Below, in pieces: positions 1 through 5,413 of a DNA stretch of 6,491 bases (position 1 is its first letter; each line of letters opens with the position of its first letter). The DNA is from CAZTWC01 sp964617105 [NCBI: uncultured Myxococcia bacterium] (lineage in GTDB: Bacteria > CAZTWC01). The position numbers and the translations under genes were made by a program. The notes below the pieces were generated by a model, which ran no database searches, had not been told where the DNA came from, and worked only from the letters and a program-made list of their open reading frames with translations. The stretch covers positions 1-6,491 of the forward strand of contig CAZTWC010000219.1 in assembly GCA_964617105.1 (NCBI GenBank). The letters are read 5' to 3'.

Positions 1-65
1 ACCCTTTATCAAGGGATCGACAACCGGTGCAAGAGGCTTTGTCGATAATACAAAGCCCAGGAAAG

Positions 66-179
66 TGGACAGGTTATGCGTCCAATTCTAATAACGCGTG
101 GAACGTGAATTTCAACAATGGCAACGTGAATTGGAACAATAAGACCAACAATAACTACGTTCGTTGCTTGCGTCGCTGA
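66..179 (+). repeat. DGR template repeat (TR)
   Basis: In the frame ending at the TGA at 177-179 this stretch reads as a C-type-lectin-like C-terminus, with the run NNAWNVNFNNGNVNWNNK followed by TNNNYVRCLRR. From 84 to 176, 14 of 31 codons are AAC or AAT. Such stacking of Asn codons is the hallmark of a DGR template repeat, because adenine mutagenesis of AAY gives many amino acids and no stop codons. The VRCLR ending matches DUF1566/formylglycine-like DGR targets, which usually end VRCVR. A DGR-type reverse transcriptase starts directly downstream, as expected. The frame is open back to position 3, but no start codon and no more of a gene can be seen, so the left TR border is uncertain. A VR copy would have many Asn codons replaced, so I read this as TR. 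The matching VR is not in the window. Confidence 0.85.
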
Positions 180-181
180 AA

Positions 182-1669
182 GTGGAAAAAAGAGAATATT
201 ATTCATTTGAGAATCTCCTCCGGGTATACTATATATGCCGGAGGAACAAGAGAAACACCATCAACCAATTGAAATACGAGGTTGATTTGGAAAAAAATAT
301 TCTCGCCCTGAGCCGTGAACTGTCCTCAAGGAGATACAAGCCATCCCGTTCTGTCTGCTTTATTGTAAAAGAGCCCAAACTGCGTGAGGTTTTTGCCGCT
401 GATTTTCGTGATCGTATTGTCCACCATCTTCTCTTTGAACAATACGAAAGAATCTGGGAGCCAAAATTTATTTATGACTCCTATTCCTGCCGCAAAAATA
501 AGGGGATCCACCTGGCAGTGAAAAGGCTGCAATCCTTTATGAGAAAAGTCACCAAAAACAGCCGGCAAAATGGCTATTATCTCAGCCTGGACATTAGCGG
601 TTTTTTTATGAACATCAATAAGGAGATACTGTTCAATCTGGTGGCGGATAAACTAAAAGATGATTTTCTGCTGTGGCTCACCAGAGTGGTAATTTTTCAT
701 GACTGCTGTCAAAACTATATTTTCAAAGATGATCCCGCTCTGTGGAACATCATTCCCGCCCATAAAACACTGTTCGGCCGCCAGAATAAAACCGGCCTGC
801 CTATCGGTAACTTGACCAGCCAGTTTTATGCCAATTTATACCTGGACCAACTCGACCAATTTGTTAAACATAGCCTCAAATGCAAGTTTTATTCAAGGTA
901 TGTGGATGATGCCATTATTTTGCACCAGAGTAGGGACAGACTTCAGGATTGCCTGGTAGCAATCGGGAATTTTCTAACCGAAAAACTGCAGTTGTCGCTG
1001 AATATGAACAAGTGCCGGATTCAACCTGTAAAATCGGGGATAGATCACCTTGGCTATGTTATCCGCCCGAGATATATCTTGGTTCGTAAGCGGGTGGTAA
1101 ACAACCTGAAGTCAAAATTAAGCCAATTTGAACATATGCTGGTCAAGAAAATTGGTAAAATGACCATGATAAAAAACAATGAACCTGTCATCAACCAACT
1201 CAGGGCTACTTTGAACTCCTATTTCGGCCACTTCAAGCATGCTGATGCCTATCAACTAAAAAGCAAACTACTGTCAGAGCACCGATTTCTCCATTATCTG
1301 TTTGACTTTTCCTCCGATAAAATCAAACTGAAACTTGGCAAAACAAGACCCTTTGCCAATCTCTATTCCCAATATCAGCATTACTTAAGACGGTTTCACC
1401 AATACTTGATTTTTTTCAAAGTCGGTTGCTTTTATGAATTTTATGGCAACCAGGCCAGACTTATCAACAATATTTTTGGACTTCGGTTTATTAAACCACG
1501 CAGTCATCTGGGACTAAGGGCAGGATTTCATCAAAAATATCTCTCTGTCTATTTTAACCGGGCCGTTAAAAATCAATGGCCAGTTATGATAATCAAAGAA
1601 ACAGGGCAAAAGTTATCGAGTATTATGGAAAGGCGGGTTCTCTACATATTGGTAATAACTACAACATAA
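182..1669 (+). CDS. DGR reverse transcriptase fused to a MutS domain I-like C-terminus
   Basis: RNA-directed DNA polymerase expected to copy the TR RNA into adenine-mutated cDNA that replaces the VR of a target gene. Numbered from GTG 182 (495 aa), residues ~8-300 form the RT fingers and palm. They carry the DGR-family N-terminus (SFENLL), the RDRIVHH and SYSCRKNKGIH blocks, LDISGFF with catalytic D137, GLPIGNLTSQ at 205-214 (the SQ ending marks DGR RTs) and YVDD at 240-243. A thumb with NSYFGHFKHADAY follows. Residues ~391-495 resemble MutS domain I: FFKVGCFYEFYGNQA, then a region ending in WPVMIIKETGQ and ERRVLYIL, parallel to the MutS order. F417-Y418-E419 match the mismatch-reading Phe-x-Glu of E. 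coli MutS (F36, E38). The start is uncertain: TTG 164 lies inside the TR, GTG 182 lies just after it, and neither has a clear ribosome site. No stop separates the two. Confidence 0.92.
   Translation: MEKREYYSFENLLRVYYICRRNKRNTINQLKYEVDLEKNILALSRELSSRRYKPSRSVCFIVKEPKLREVFAADFRDRIVHHLLFEQYERIWEPKFIYDSYSCRKNKGIHLAVKRLQSFMRKVTKNSRQNGYYLSLDISGFFMNINKEILFNLVADKLKDDFLLWLTRVVIFHDCCQNYIFKDDPALWNIIPAHKTLFGRQNKTGLPIGNLTSQFYANLYLDQLDQFVKHSLKCKFYSRYVDDAIILHQSRDRLQDCLVAIGNFLTEKLQLSLNMNKCRIQPVKSGIDHLGYVIRPRYILVRKRVVNNLKSKLSQFEHMLVKKIGKMTMIKNNEPVINQLRATLNSYFGHFKHADAYQLKSKLLSEHRFLHYLFDFSSDKIKLKLGKTRPFANLYSQYQHYLRRFHQYLIFFKVGCFYEFYGNQARLINNIFGLRFIKPRSHLGLRAGFHQKYLSVYFNRAVKNQWPVMIIKETGQKLSSIMERRVLYILVITTT
216..245 (+). 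other. Perfect 8-bp inverted repeat just downstream of the TR
   Basis: TCCTCCGG at 216-223 is the exact reverse complement of CCGGAGGA at 238-245, with a 14-base AT-rich loop. It lies inside the start of the RT gene, about 37 bases after the TR ends. In the Bordetella phage DGR the functional RNA continues past the TR into a structured spacer. Here no spacer exists, so the start of the RT gene may have to serve that purpose. The inverted repeat is seen directly; the role is inference. A chance hairpin in coding DNA remains possible. Confidence 0.5.
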
Positions 1670-1696
1670 ATTTTATCGGAAAACGAAGGGGGATTT

Positions 1697-2026
1697 ATGG
1701 CATTTATTAGCCAACGAAGCGGGCAATCTTTTTTTAGTCAACGAAGCGAATATTTATTCTGTGCCGTGTCAGGAATAATCAATGATTACTTTGATGACGA
1801 GACTCCATCCACTAAAGAATATAGACAATTGCGCAATTTTCTTAGAACTAGATTGCCTCACATTCAAGAGTCAGACAAATTTCTAACTAAATTACCTGAA
1901 CTTTTTAGTGATAAAGAGAAGCATCTTGAAAAATATATTCCATGGCTGGAGAAAATTTGGAATTTACCTGAAAAACTTTTAGTAGGATTGGTGATACAGG
2001 AGATAATCCGCAGTCCAGGTAATTGA
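1697..2026 (+). CDS. Small unknown protein downstream of the DGR RT, 3' end replaced
   Basis: This ORF encodes 109 residues and begins 27 bases after the RT stop. AAGGGGG sits a few bases before the ATG, so translation and co-transcription with the RT look likely. I do not recognise the family. The protein is probably mostly helical, soluble and without membrane segments, with a nearly repeated SQRS at the N-terminus. It does not look like the basic four-helix Avd accessory protein of DGRs, but its place suggests a DGR-linked function. The last codons (RSPGN and stop) lie on DNA that is antisense to an IS91-type transposase fragment, so the natural C-terminus seems to be lost from about 2007 on. 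It may therefore be a truncated gene rather than a complete small protein. Confidence 0.6.
   Translation: MAFISQRSGQSFFSQRSEYLFCAVSGIINDYFDDETPSTKEYRQLRNFLRTRLPHIQESDKFLTKLPELFSDKEKHLEKYIPWLEKIWNLPEKLLVGLVIQEIIRSPGN
1709..1748 (+). repeat. Short in-frame direct repeat (13 bp, two copies)
   Basis: AGCCAACGAAGCG at 1709-1721 returns as AGTCAACGAAGCG at 1736-1748 with one mismatch. The period is 27 bases, which is nine codons, so it encodes SQRS twice at the N-terminus of the small protein. It is probably a local duplication within the gene. No regulatory role is evident. Confidence 0.6.
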
Positions 2027-2207
2027 AGAACTCCTTCTCCACATAACCGGGGATGGGGTCATCATCTGGAGTTTCCTCTCGGACTGTATGGAGATATTGC
2101 TCCAGGTTTTCCTGAATGATTTGGTAGAAGACAGTTTCGGCAGGTCTCCTGGGTTTGTAAATTGCCGGTTGATATCGGTTATCTAGTGAAGGACAGGTGT
2201 TGATCAT
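2007..2207 (-). pseudogene. IS91-family transposase, N-terminal fragment
   Basis: Reading leftward from ATG 2207, the peptide contains YKPRRPAETVFYQIIQENLE, then IPGYVEKEFFNYLDCG. This is the start of IS91-type (Y2, rolling-circle) transposases, just ahead of and into their zinc-binding domain. In intact proteins YLDCG is followed by a cysteine-rich stretch (GFARxRCxxCG type). Here the similarity stops at LDCG (about 2007-2010). The frame then stays open only by chance through the antisense of the neighbouring gene to 1905. About 65 residues of a protein normally several hundred long remain, and the catalytic tyrosines are missing, so this is an inactive remnant. TTG 2237 could extend the frame upstream. 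The family call is from recognition of the motif order, not from a search. Confidence 0.75.
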
Positions 2208-2229
2208 GCACTGGCATTTCAACAAGAAC

Positions 2230-2248
2230 CATGCCAAGTGTCGGCATG
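2230..2248. other. Small palindrome beside the IS91 remnant
   Basis: CATGCC at 2230-2235 pairs with GGCATG at 2243-2248 around a 7-base loop. It lies 22 bases upstream of the transposase fragment's ATG, where an IS91-type element end would be expected. IS91 ends carry subterminal palindromes. The sequence CAAGAAC next to it contains CAAG and GAAC, the tetranucleotides known as IS91 target sites, though such short matches arise easily by chance. It could mark the element's left end, but the evidence is weak. Confidence 0.3.
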
Positions 2249-2262
2249 ATGAGCAGGGGTAG

Positions 2263-2382
2263 CCACAATCTCTTGATATTATTGTAGTTGCGACTTATGG
2301 TAGAGGTATTGGGATTTGGCAATTAGGTGCTTCGACAAAAGTATTGGCTGAACGTGTTTGGACAGTTGAGGCAATTATTTAA
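2263..2382 (+). pseudogene. Possible 3' tail of a beta-propeller-like gene
   Basis: After a TAG at 2260-2262, one frame is open to TAA 2380-2382 and reads PQSLDIIVVATYGRGIGIWQ, then about 20 more residues to the stop. The VATYGRGIGIW part resembles the closing strand of BNR/sortilin-type beta-propeller repeats, often written as VATxGRGIW. There is no start codon and the peptide is only 39 residues, so at best this is the stranded end of a gene cut by the IS91-type insertion. The stop overlaps the 3' end of the opposite-strand operon by a few bases. The alternative is a chance open frame. Confidence 0.35.
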
Positions 2383-2779
2383 CAACCTGAATTGTCGCCA
2401 CACTCACCACCACCTCACCGGCAAAACCCAGCCAACGGTTGAACTTGGCGGTTTGCCACCAGGGAGGTTCCTGGCGTTTCCGGAATTCGCGAAGTTTGCT
2501 GATTTGCTGGTCGGCAGATCTAAGTTTCTCCCGGCAGGCCTGTTTTTCCCGTTTGCGCAGGGAACTCTCGACAGCCAGTTTTTCCTGGAGCGCACCCGCA
2601 TACGCTTTGAGGTTCAAATTTTCCTTTACCTTTGCTTCCGACAGGATGACTCCATCGCAGGTGGCGACATCACCAGTAATAATCGGCGTAGCCCTGGGGC
2701 AGTCATCGCTCAGGGCAATCAGCGGAAAAAGAAAAATAAAAATACATAGAGCAAATGCAATTGAAAATAGTCTATTCAT
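2375..2779 (-). CDS. Sec-exported coiled-coil protein, last gene of the lysis-type operon
   Basis: This 134-residue protein has a clear N-terminal signal: a basic NR, a long hydrophobic core (residues 4-22) and a likely signal peptidase I site after A22-L23-S24. Two nearby cysteines (C27 and C41) could form a disulfide in the periplasm. Residues ~45-100 are charged and helical with coiled-coil character, and the last ~20 residues are again fairly hydrophobic. It starts 8 bases inside the end of the lipase gene, and the GGAGGAGGAG encoding the lipase's Glu run serves as its ribosome site. I do not recognise the family. The architecture (envelope-anchored or periplasmic coiled coil at the end of a lysis cluster) is compatible with a spanin component, but this is inferred from context. 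If the signal is not cleaved it would be an inner-membrane N-anchored protein. Confidence 0.8.
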   Translation of the reverse strand: MNRLFSIAFALCIFIFLFPLIALSDDCPRATPIITGDVATCDGVILSEAKVKENLNLKAYAGALQEKLAVESSLRKREKQACREKLRSADQQISKLREFRKRQEPPWWQTAKFNRWLGFAGEVVVSVATIQVVK

Positions 2780-3872
2780 GGCTCTCCTCCTCCTCTCTTT
2801 GTCTGTTGACTAAATTGGCCAGATGGAGATAGAAATCAAGATGGTCGAACTTTTGGTCATCTATTCCCATTCCACAGGAATAACCAACTTGATTCAGGTG
2901 ATCGGCCGGCAGGGCATCTCCCTGGTAGGCCAGATAATATTCCGGCTTCCACACAGCGGAGAAAAATGGAACAAAGCCGTCATTGATATGGTTTTCCCCA
3001 ATAGGATCGCTGGCCAATATTTTGTATGTTAGCCACAGAGGGAGATCAACTTCATCTACCTCGTCAACATCTGGCTTTGGCGGTAATGGTAATATCTCCT
3101 TGGTGATTCCAGCGAAGGTTCTGTAGATAATACCCTCTCTCTCACCCGCTTCTACCCCCTTTGGCTCCGGCTCCGGATGATCGATGTTGAACTGAGTGCA
3201 GAACTTTTCGGTCAGGTAATAAGTGGCCCGCCGGAGATCATTTTCGTTCGGGCTTGTATCGTTATAGATACTCCCGGCCAGGTTGAGGATGGTTGCCCAG
3301 GCTTCCTGGGCATGGCCGGGGATATCACTTAAAAAACGGTCTGCAATCCGAACTCCCCAGTGGGGTGATCCAACGGTGGTTAGCGAATTGACCTTATCTG
3401 CGTAACCAAAACCCCTAACAGAGTCTCTGGAATCATCGCTAGTGGTTTCACCGGTGGTATTGTTTGATATCAGCAACCGACAGTCCAGCCCGCCCATGGA
3501 GTGGGCTATCAGGTTGAGTTTTACTGGGTGTCCGCGTCTGCGGTAGGCTTTTTCCAATATTTGGTCCACCTGTTCAGCCAACTGATTTGCTCGGGTCTGT
3601 AGATTGGCATAGGGAGAGGTCTCCACCTCGTAGACTTCGAACCCATGATTCTCCAGGTGTTCTTTCACTCCCTTGAAATAACTGATTCCCATAATGGAAT
3701 CGAAACCACCAAAGCCATGGGTCAGTACTATTGGGTAGCCAGTTGGAACTCCATTGTTGTTGCTCTTGCTATTGCTCTTGTTATTGCCCGCGTTTTTTTC
3801 CAGGCGCAGGAGCAGCCACTCCAGTATCCCCAATGATGATTTGAGCCAAGCCCACTTTAATAGGTCATTCAT
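2772..3872 (-). CDS. Triacylglycerol lipase, Pseudomonas/Burkholderia family I type
   Basis: An alpha/beta-hydrolase that should hydrolyse ester bonds of glycerides or phospholipids. In the 366-residue product, YPIVLTHGFGGFDS (46-59) supplies the oxyanion hole. AHSMGG has nucleophile S125, GSPHWG follows at 168-173, NDGFVP has D298 and DHLNQVG has H325, giving a complete Ser-Asp-His triad in the order and spacing of true bacterial lipases. The first ~25 residues form an amphipathic, Trp/Leu-rich helix rather than a classic signal peptide. An Asn/Ser/Lys linker (30-40) separates it from the catalytic domain. ATG 3872 is preferred over the upstream ATGs because GGAGGGG at 3876-3882 sits just before it. 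The gene overlaps both neighbours by 8 bases, so it is a translational member of the cluster. No foldase gene, which many family I lipases need, is visible. Export by lysis or by a holin-like route is inference. Confidence 0.9.
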   Translation of the reverse strand: MNDLLKWAWLKSSLGILEWLLLRLEKNAGNNKSNSKSNNNGVPTGYPIVLTHGFGGFDSIMGISYFKGVKEHLENHGFEVYEVETSPYANLQTRANQLAEQVDQILEKAYRRRGHPVKLNLIAHSMGGLDCRLLISNNTTGETTSDDSRDSVRGFGYADKVNSLTTVGSPHWGVRIADRFLSDIPGHAQEAWATILNLAGSIYNDTSPNENDLRRATYYLTEKFCTQFNIDHPEPEPKGVEAGEREGIIYRTFAGITKEILPLPPKPDVDEVDEVDLPLWLTYKILASDPIGENHINDGFVPFFSAVWKPEYYLAYQGDALPADHLNQVGYSCGMGIDDQKFDHLDFYLHLANLVNRQREEEESHE

Positions 3873-4266
3873 TTTCCCCTCCATCGGCATCATCATCGTT
3901 GACCATATCGGCCAGTTTCTGAAGACGCTGTCGCTTGTCCGGTATTTTGCTGGTGGCTGCTATTCTTTGCCGGTAATCTTCGGCTTCCCTATCAATCTGT
4001 TCCAGAATTTCTCTAGTTTCATCTTTGATATCTTCTGTCTGCTCATCGTATCCATCCAAAAGTGAAAATGTCTCTGGTAGTGCTGATTCACTTTTAAGAC
4101 TTGATGTCAATGACGTTGATAACACCGAACCCGCCTCTTTCTTTTGTTTCAATTTGGTTAAAAATTTCAGAATTCCACCTGAACAGCCTACAATTATGGT
4201 TAAAAACCAAATCAACCAACCGGCTATCCGCCAGAATGGACTAGATAATTTTTTTAGCCACTGCAT
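3865..4266 (-). CDS. Membrane-anchored or lipoprotein coiled-coil protein (spanin-like shape)
   Basis: This 133-residue protein starts with a basic stretch (KK), then a hydrophobic segment (residues ~11-27). That segment ends in IVGC, which fits a lipobox with lipidation at C28, although a plain N-terminal membrane anchor is equally possible. A Lys-rich region and a Ser/Thr-rich linker follow. Residues ~70-125 are strongly charged and helical (DEQTEDIKDETREILEQIDR), typical of a coiled coil. ATG 4266 is chosen because AGGAG lies 8 bases upstream; a longer reading to 4317 lacks such support. It overlaps the amidase gene by 13 bases and the lipase by 8. No family is recognised. Place and form suggest a spanin-type envelope bridge, perhaps with the exported coiled-coil protein encoded after the lipase. 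Confidence 0.8.
   Translation of the reverse strand: MQWLKKLSSPFWRIAGWLIWFLTIIVGCSGGILKFLTKLKQKKEAGSVLSTSLTSSLKSESALPETFSLLDGYDEQTEDIKDETREILEQIDREAEDYRQRIAATSKIPDKRQRLQKLADMVNDDDADGGENE
3876..3882 (-). promoter_or_regulatory. Ribosome binding site of the lipase gene
   Basis: GGAGGGG on the - strand lies 3-5 bases before ATG 3872. It decides that start over the run of ATGs further upstream at up to 3896. It lies inside the coding end of the preceding coiled-coil gene, so it supports translational coupling. Confidence 0.7.
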
Positions 4267-4886
4267 ATTGCTTTCTCCTCCCAGTAGTTTCGTAAAAGAG
4301 ATCTGAATTTTTTCCAATCCCAGGCTGGGCCAGGGTCTATCTTGCGGCCTGGCGATACATCAGAGTGCCCTAAAATCCTATCAACAGTGATCTCCGGAAA
4401 TTTTTCCATCAGCAGGGCACAGAGAGCGGCTACAGTCTCGTACTGAAAATCGGAATATGGCTCCCAGTATTGGTCACCGATAAGAATTGGTTCTGGATAC
4501 CTGGAGGAATATTTGCTACCAGACCAAGTAAGAAAGCGGTTTCCTTTCTTTGCTAACGGGCCATAATTTGCGATTTCAACGCCGCAACTCACCGCATTCA
4601 ACCATTTTTTCCCCTGCCACTCACTCCGACCGGCGTGCCAAGCCCGGTCGTTGAGGTTGACCATCTGAACAACGCCATCTGGGAATTTCTTCCCGGAATT
4701 CTCTTTACGGTCAACGATATAATTCGCAGACACTTTGGGACTCTCAGATCTGGCAAAATAATTGACTGTTCCGGCCATCGAACCCCCGGCCGTGTAGTGG
4801 AGAATAACCATCGATATTGGTTTTTTGCGGCCCGTACCGTAGTGAGTTGCCTCGACAAATGGAATTTCATCTAAACTTTTAATCAT
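4254..4886 (-). CDS. N-acetylmuramoyl-L-alanine amidase, Amidase_2 (AmpD/T7 lysozyme) type endolysin
   Basis: A zinc amidase that cuts the bond between N-acetylmuramic acid and the peptide stem of peptidoglycan. In the 210-residue product, VILHYTAGGS places zinc ligand H30, VSANYIVDR follows at 52-60, GVEIANYG holds the conserved E104, and GHSDVSPGRKIDPGPAWDW supplies H174, K182 and D184 in the AmpD pattern. No signal peptide or cell-wall-binding domain is seen, so the single catalytic domain would need a holin or similar route to reach the wall. The ATG at 4886 overlaps the upstream TGA by one base (TGATG) with GGGGAGG before it. GTG 4889 is an alternative start. It is the best evidence that the operon is a lysis module. 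A housekeeping AmpD role is less likely given its neighbours. Confidence 0.93.
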   Translation of the reverse strand: MIKSLDEIPFVEATHYGTGRKKPISMVILHYTAGGSMAGTVNYFARSESPKVSANYIVDRKENSGKKFPDGVVQMVNLNDRAWHAGRSEWQGKKWLNAVSCGVEIANYGPLAKKGNRFLTWSGSKYSSRYPEPILIGDQYWEPYSDFQYETVAALCALLMEKFPEITVDRILGHSDVSPGRKIDPGPAWDWKKFRSLLRNYWEEKAICSG

Positions 4887-5365
4887 CACGAAAGCCTCCC
4901 CTCATCTCGAAGTTGATATAATTCTCTTTTGGTCTCTTCAAACCAATGGTCGGCAGCCACTTCACTCATAATGAAACCATATTTCCAGGAGGAGAGAACC
5001 TTGGTCAGCCATGCTTGGTATTGGTCTGACAAATAACCCGCTTTTTTTAACCGCCAAGCCATTGAGATCCGATATGCCTCCAGTTCGAATTTTTTCCTGA
5101 ATGGACTGAATATCACCGGCAATACCAACAGGTAGAGAATTAGAGACCACCAGGTGCCATATTGCTCCTGTTGGCGGATGTGGACAGCTTCATGATACAG
5201 TAGCCCGTTGGGCTTTTTACCTCCGGCGATATAACCGTCCCAGGCATATTTAGTCATGTGAACTGTCCCAAAAATAGTGATGGTCATGCCCCAAAGGGAG
5301 GCCAATTTAGAATATTTGACCTTGATCTTTTCCAGGTCAAATTTGAACATGCTTTCAGAGTCCAT
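4886..5365 (-). CDS. Putative membrane-associated HExxH zinc metallopeptidase
   Basis: The 159-residue protein has GLLYHEAVHIRQQ, an HExxH zinc motif at H58-E62, preceded by a beta-rich region. A hydrophobic stretch (WWSLILYLLVLPVIF, ~72-86) follows, then KKFELEAYRISMAW, where E94 or E96 is a plausible third zinc ligand. That order (HExxH, membrane-like segment, Glu-x-x-Ala) fits small phage or bacterial metallopeptidases that act near membranes. The actual substrate is unknown; peptidoglycan cross-links or a host or phage protein are both possible. ATG 5365 has AAGGAGGA at good spacing. The gene ends in the TGATG overlap with the amidase, so the two are probably translated together. I do not recognise a named family, and the third ligand assignment is tentative. 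Confidence 0.75.
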   Translation of the reverse strand: MDSESMFKFDLEKIKVKYSKLASLWGMTITIFGTVHMTKYAWDGYIAGGKKPNGLLYHEAVHIRQQEQYGTWWSLILYLLVLPVIFSPFRKKFELEAYRISMAWRLKKAGYLSDQYQAWLTKVLSSWKYGFIMSEVAADHWFEETKRELYQLRDEGRLS

Positions 5366-5413
5366 TATTCATCCTCCTTTCCATTCCCCTCTCATTTCCT
5401 TCTCCCTCTCCCT

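Noticed and set aside
3-179. Reading the left-edge frame as the C-terminus of a diversified target protein (VR) rather than TR.
   Set aside because: The Asn codons are almost untouched and no separate TR fits before the RT. A naive, undiversified VR cannot be fully excluded without the left flank.
207-230. TTGAGA (207-212) and TATACT (225-230) as a promoter.
   Set aside because: The spacing is only 12 bases and the sites lie inside the RT coding region.
1905-2006. Continuation of the IS91-type transposase frame to 1905.
   Set aside because: Similarity stops at LDCG. The remaining residues are simply the reverse strand of the 1697-2026 gene.
1697-2026. Assigning the small gene as Avd.
   Set aside because: Its composition and motifs do not resemble the known Avd four-helix proteins, and most avd genes lie upstream of the RT.
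2238-2375. A rho-independent terminator for the - strand operon.
   Set aside because: The only stem here (2230-2248) lacks a following T-run on the - strand and is better explained, if at all, by the IS91 remnant.
2327-2813. Long + strand open frames opposite the exported coiled-coil gene.
   Set aside because: They are antisense to a gene with a clear signal peptide and ribosome site, and show no recognisable protein pattern.
3749-3785. The Asn/Ser/Lys-rich linker of the lipase as a second TR- or VR-like repeat.
   Set aside because: It is an 11-residue low-complexity linker near the N-terminus with no alignable match to the TR; DGR variable regions sit at lectin-fold C-termini.
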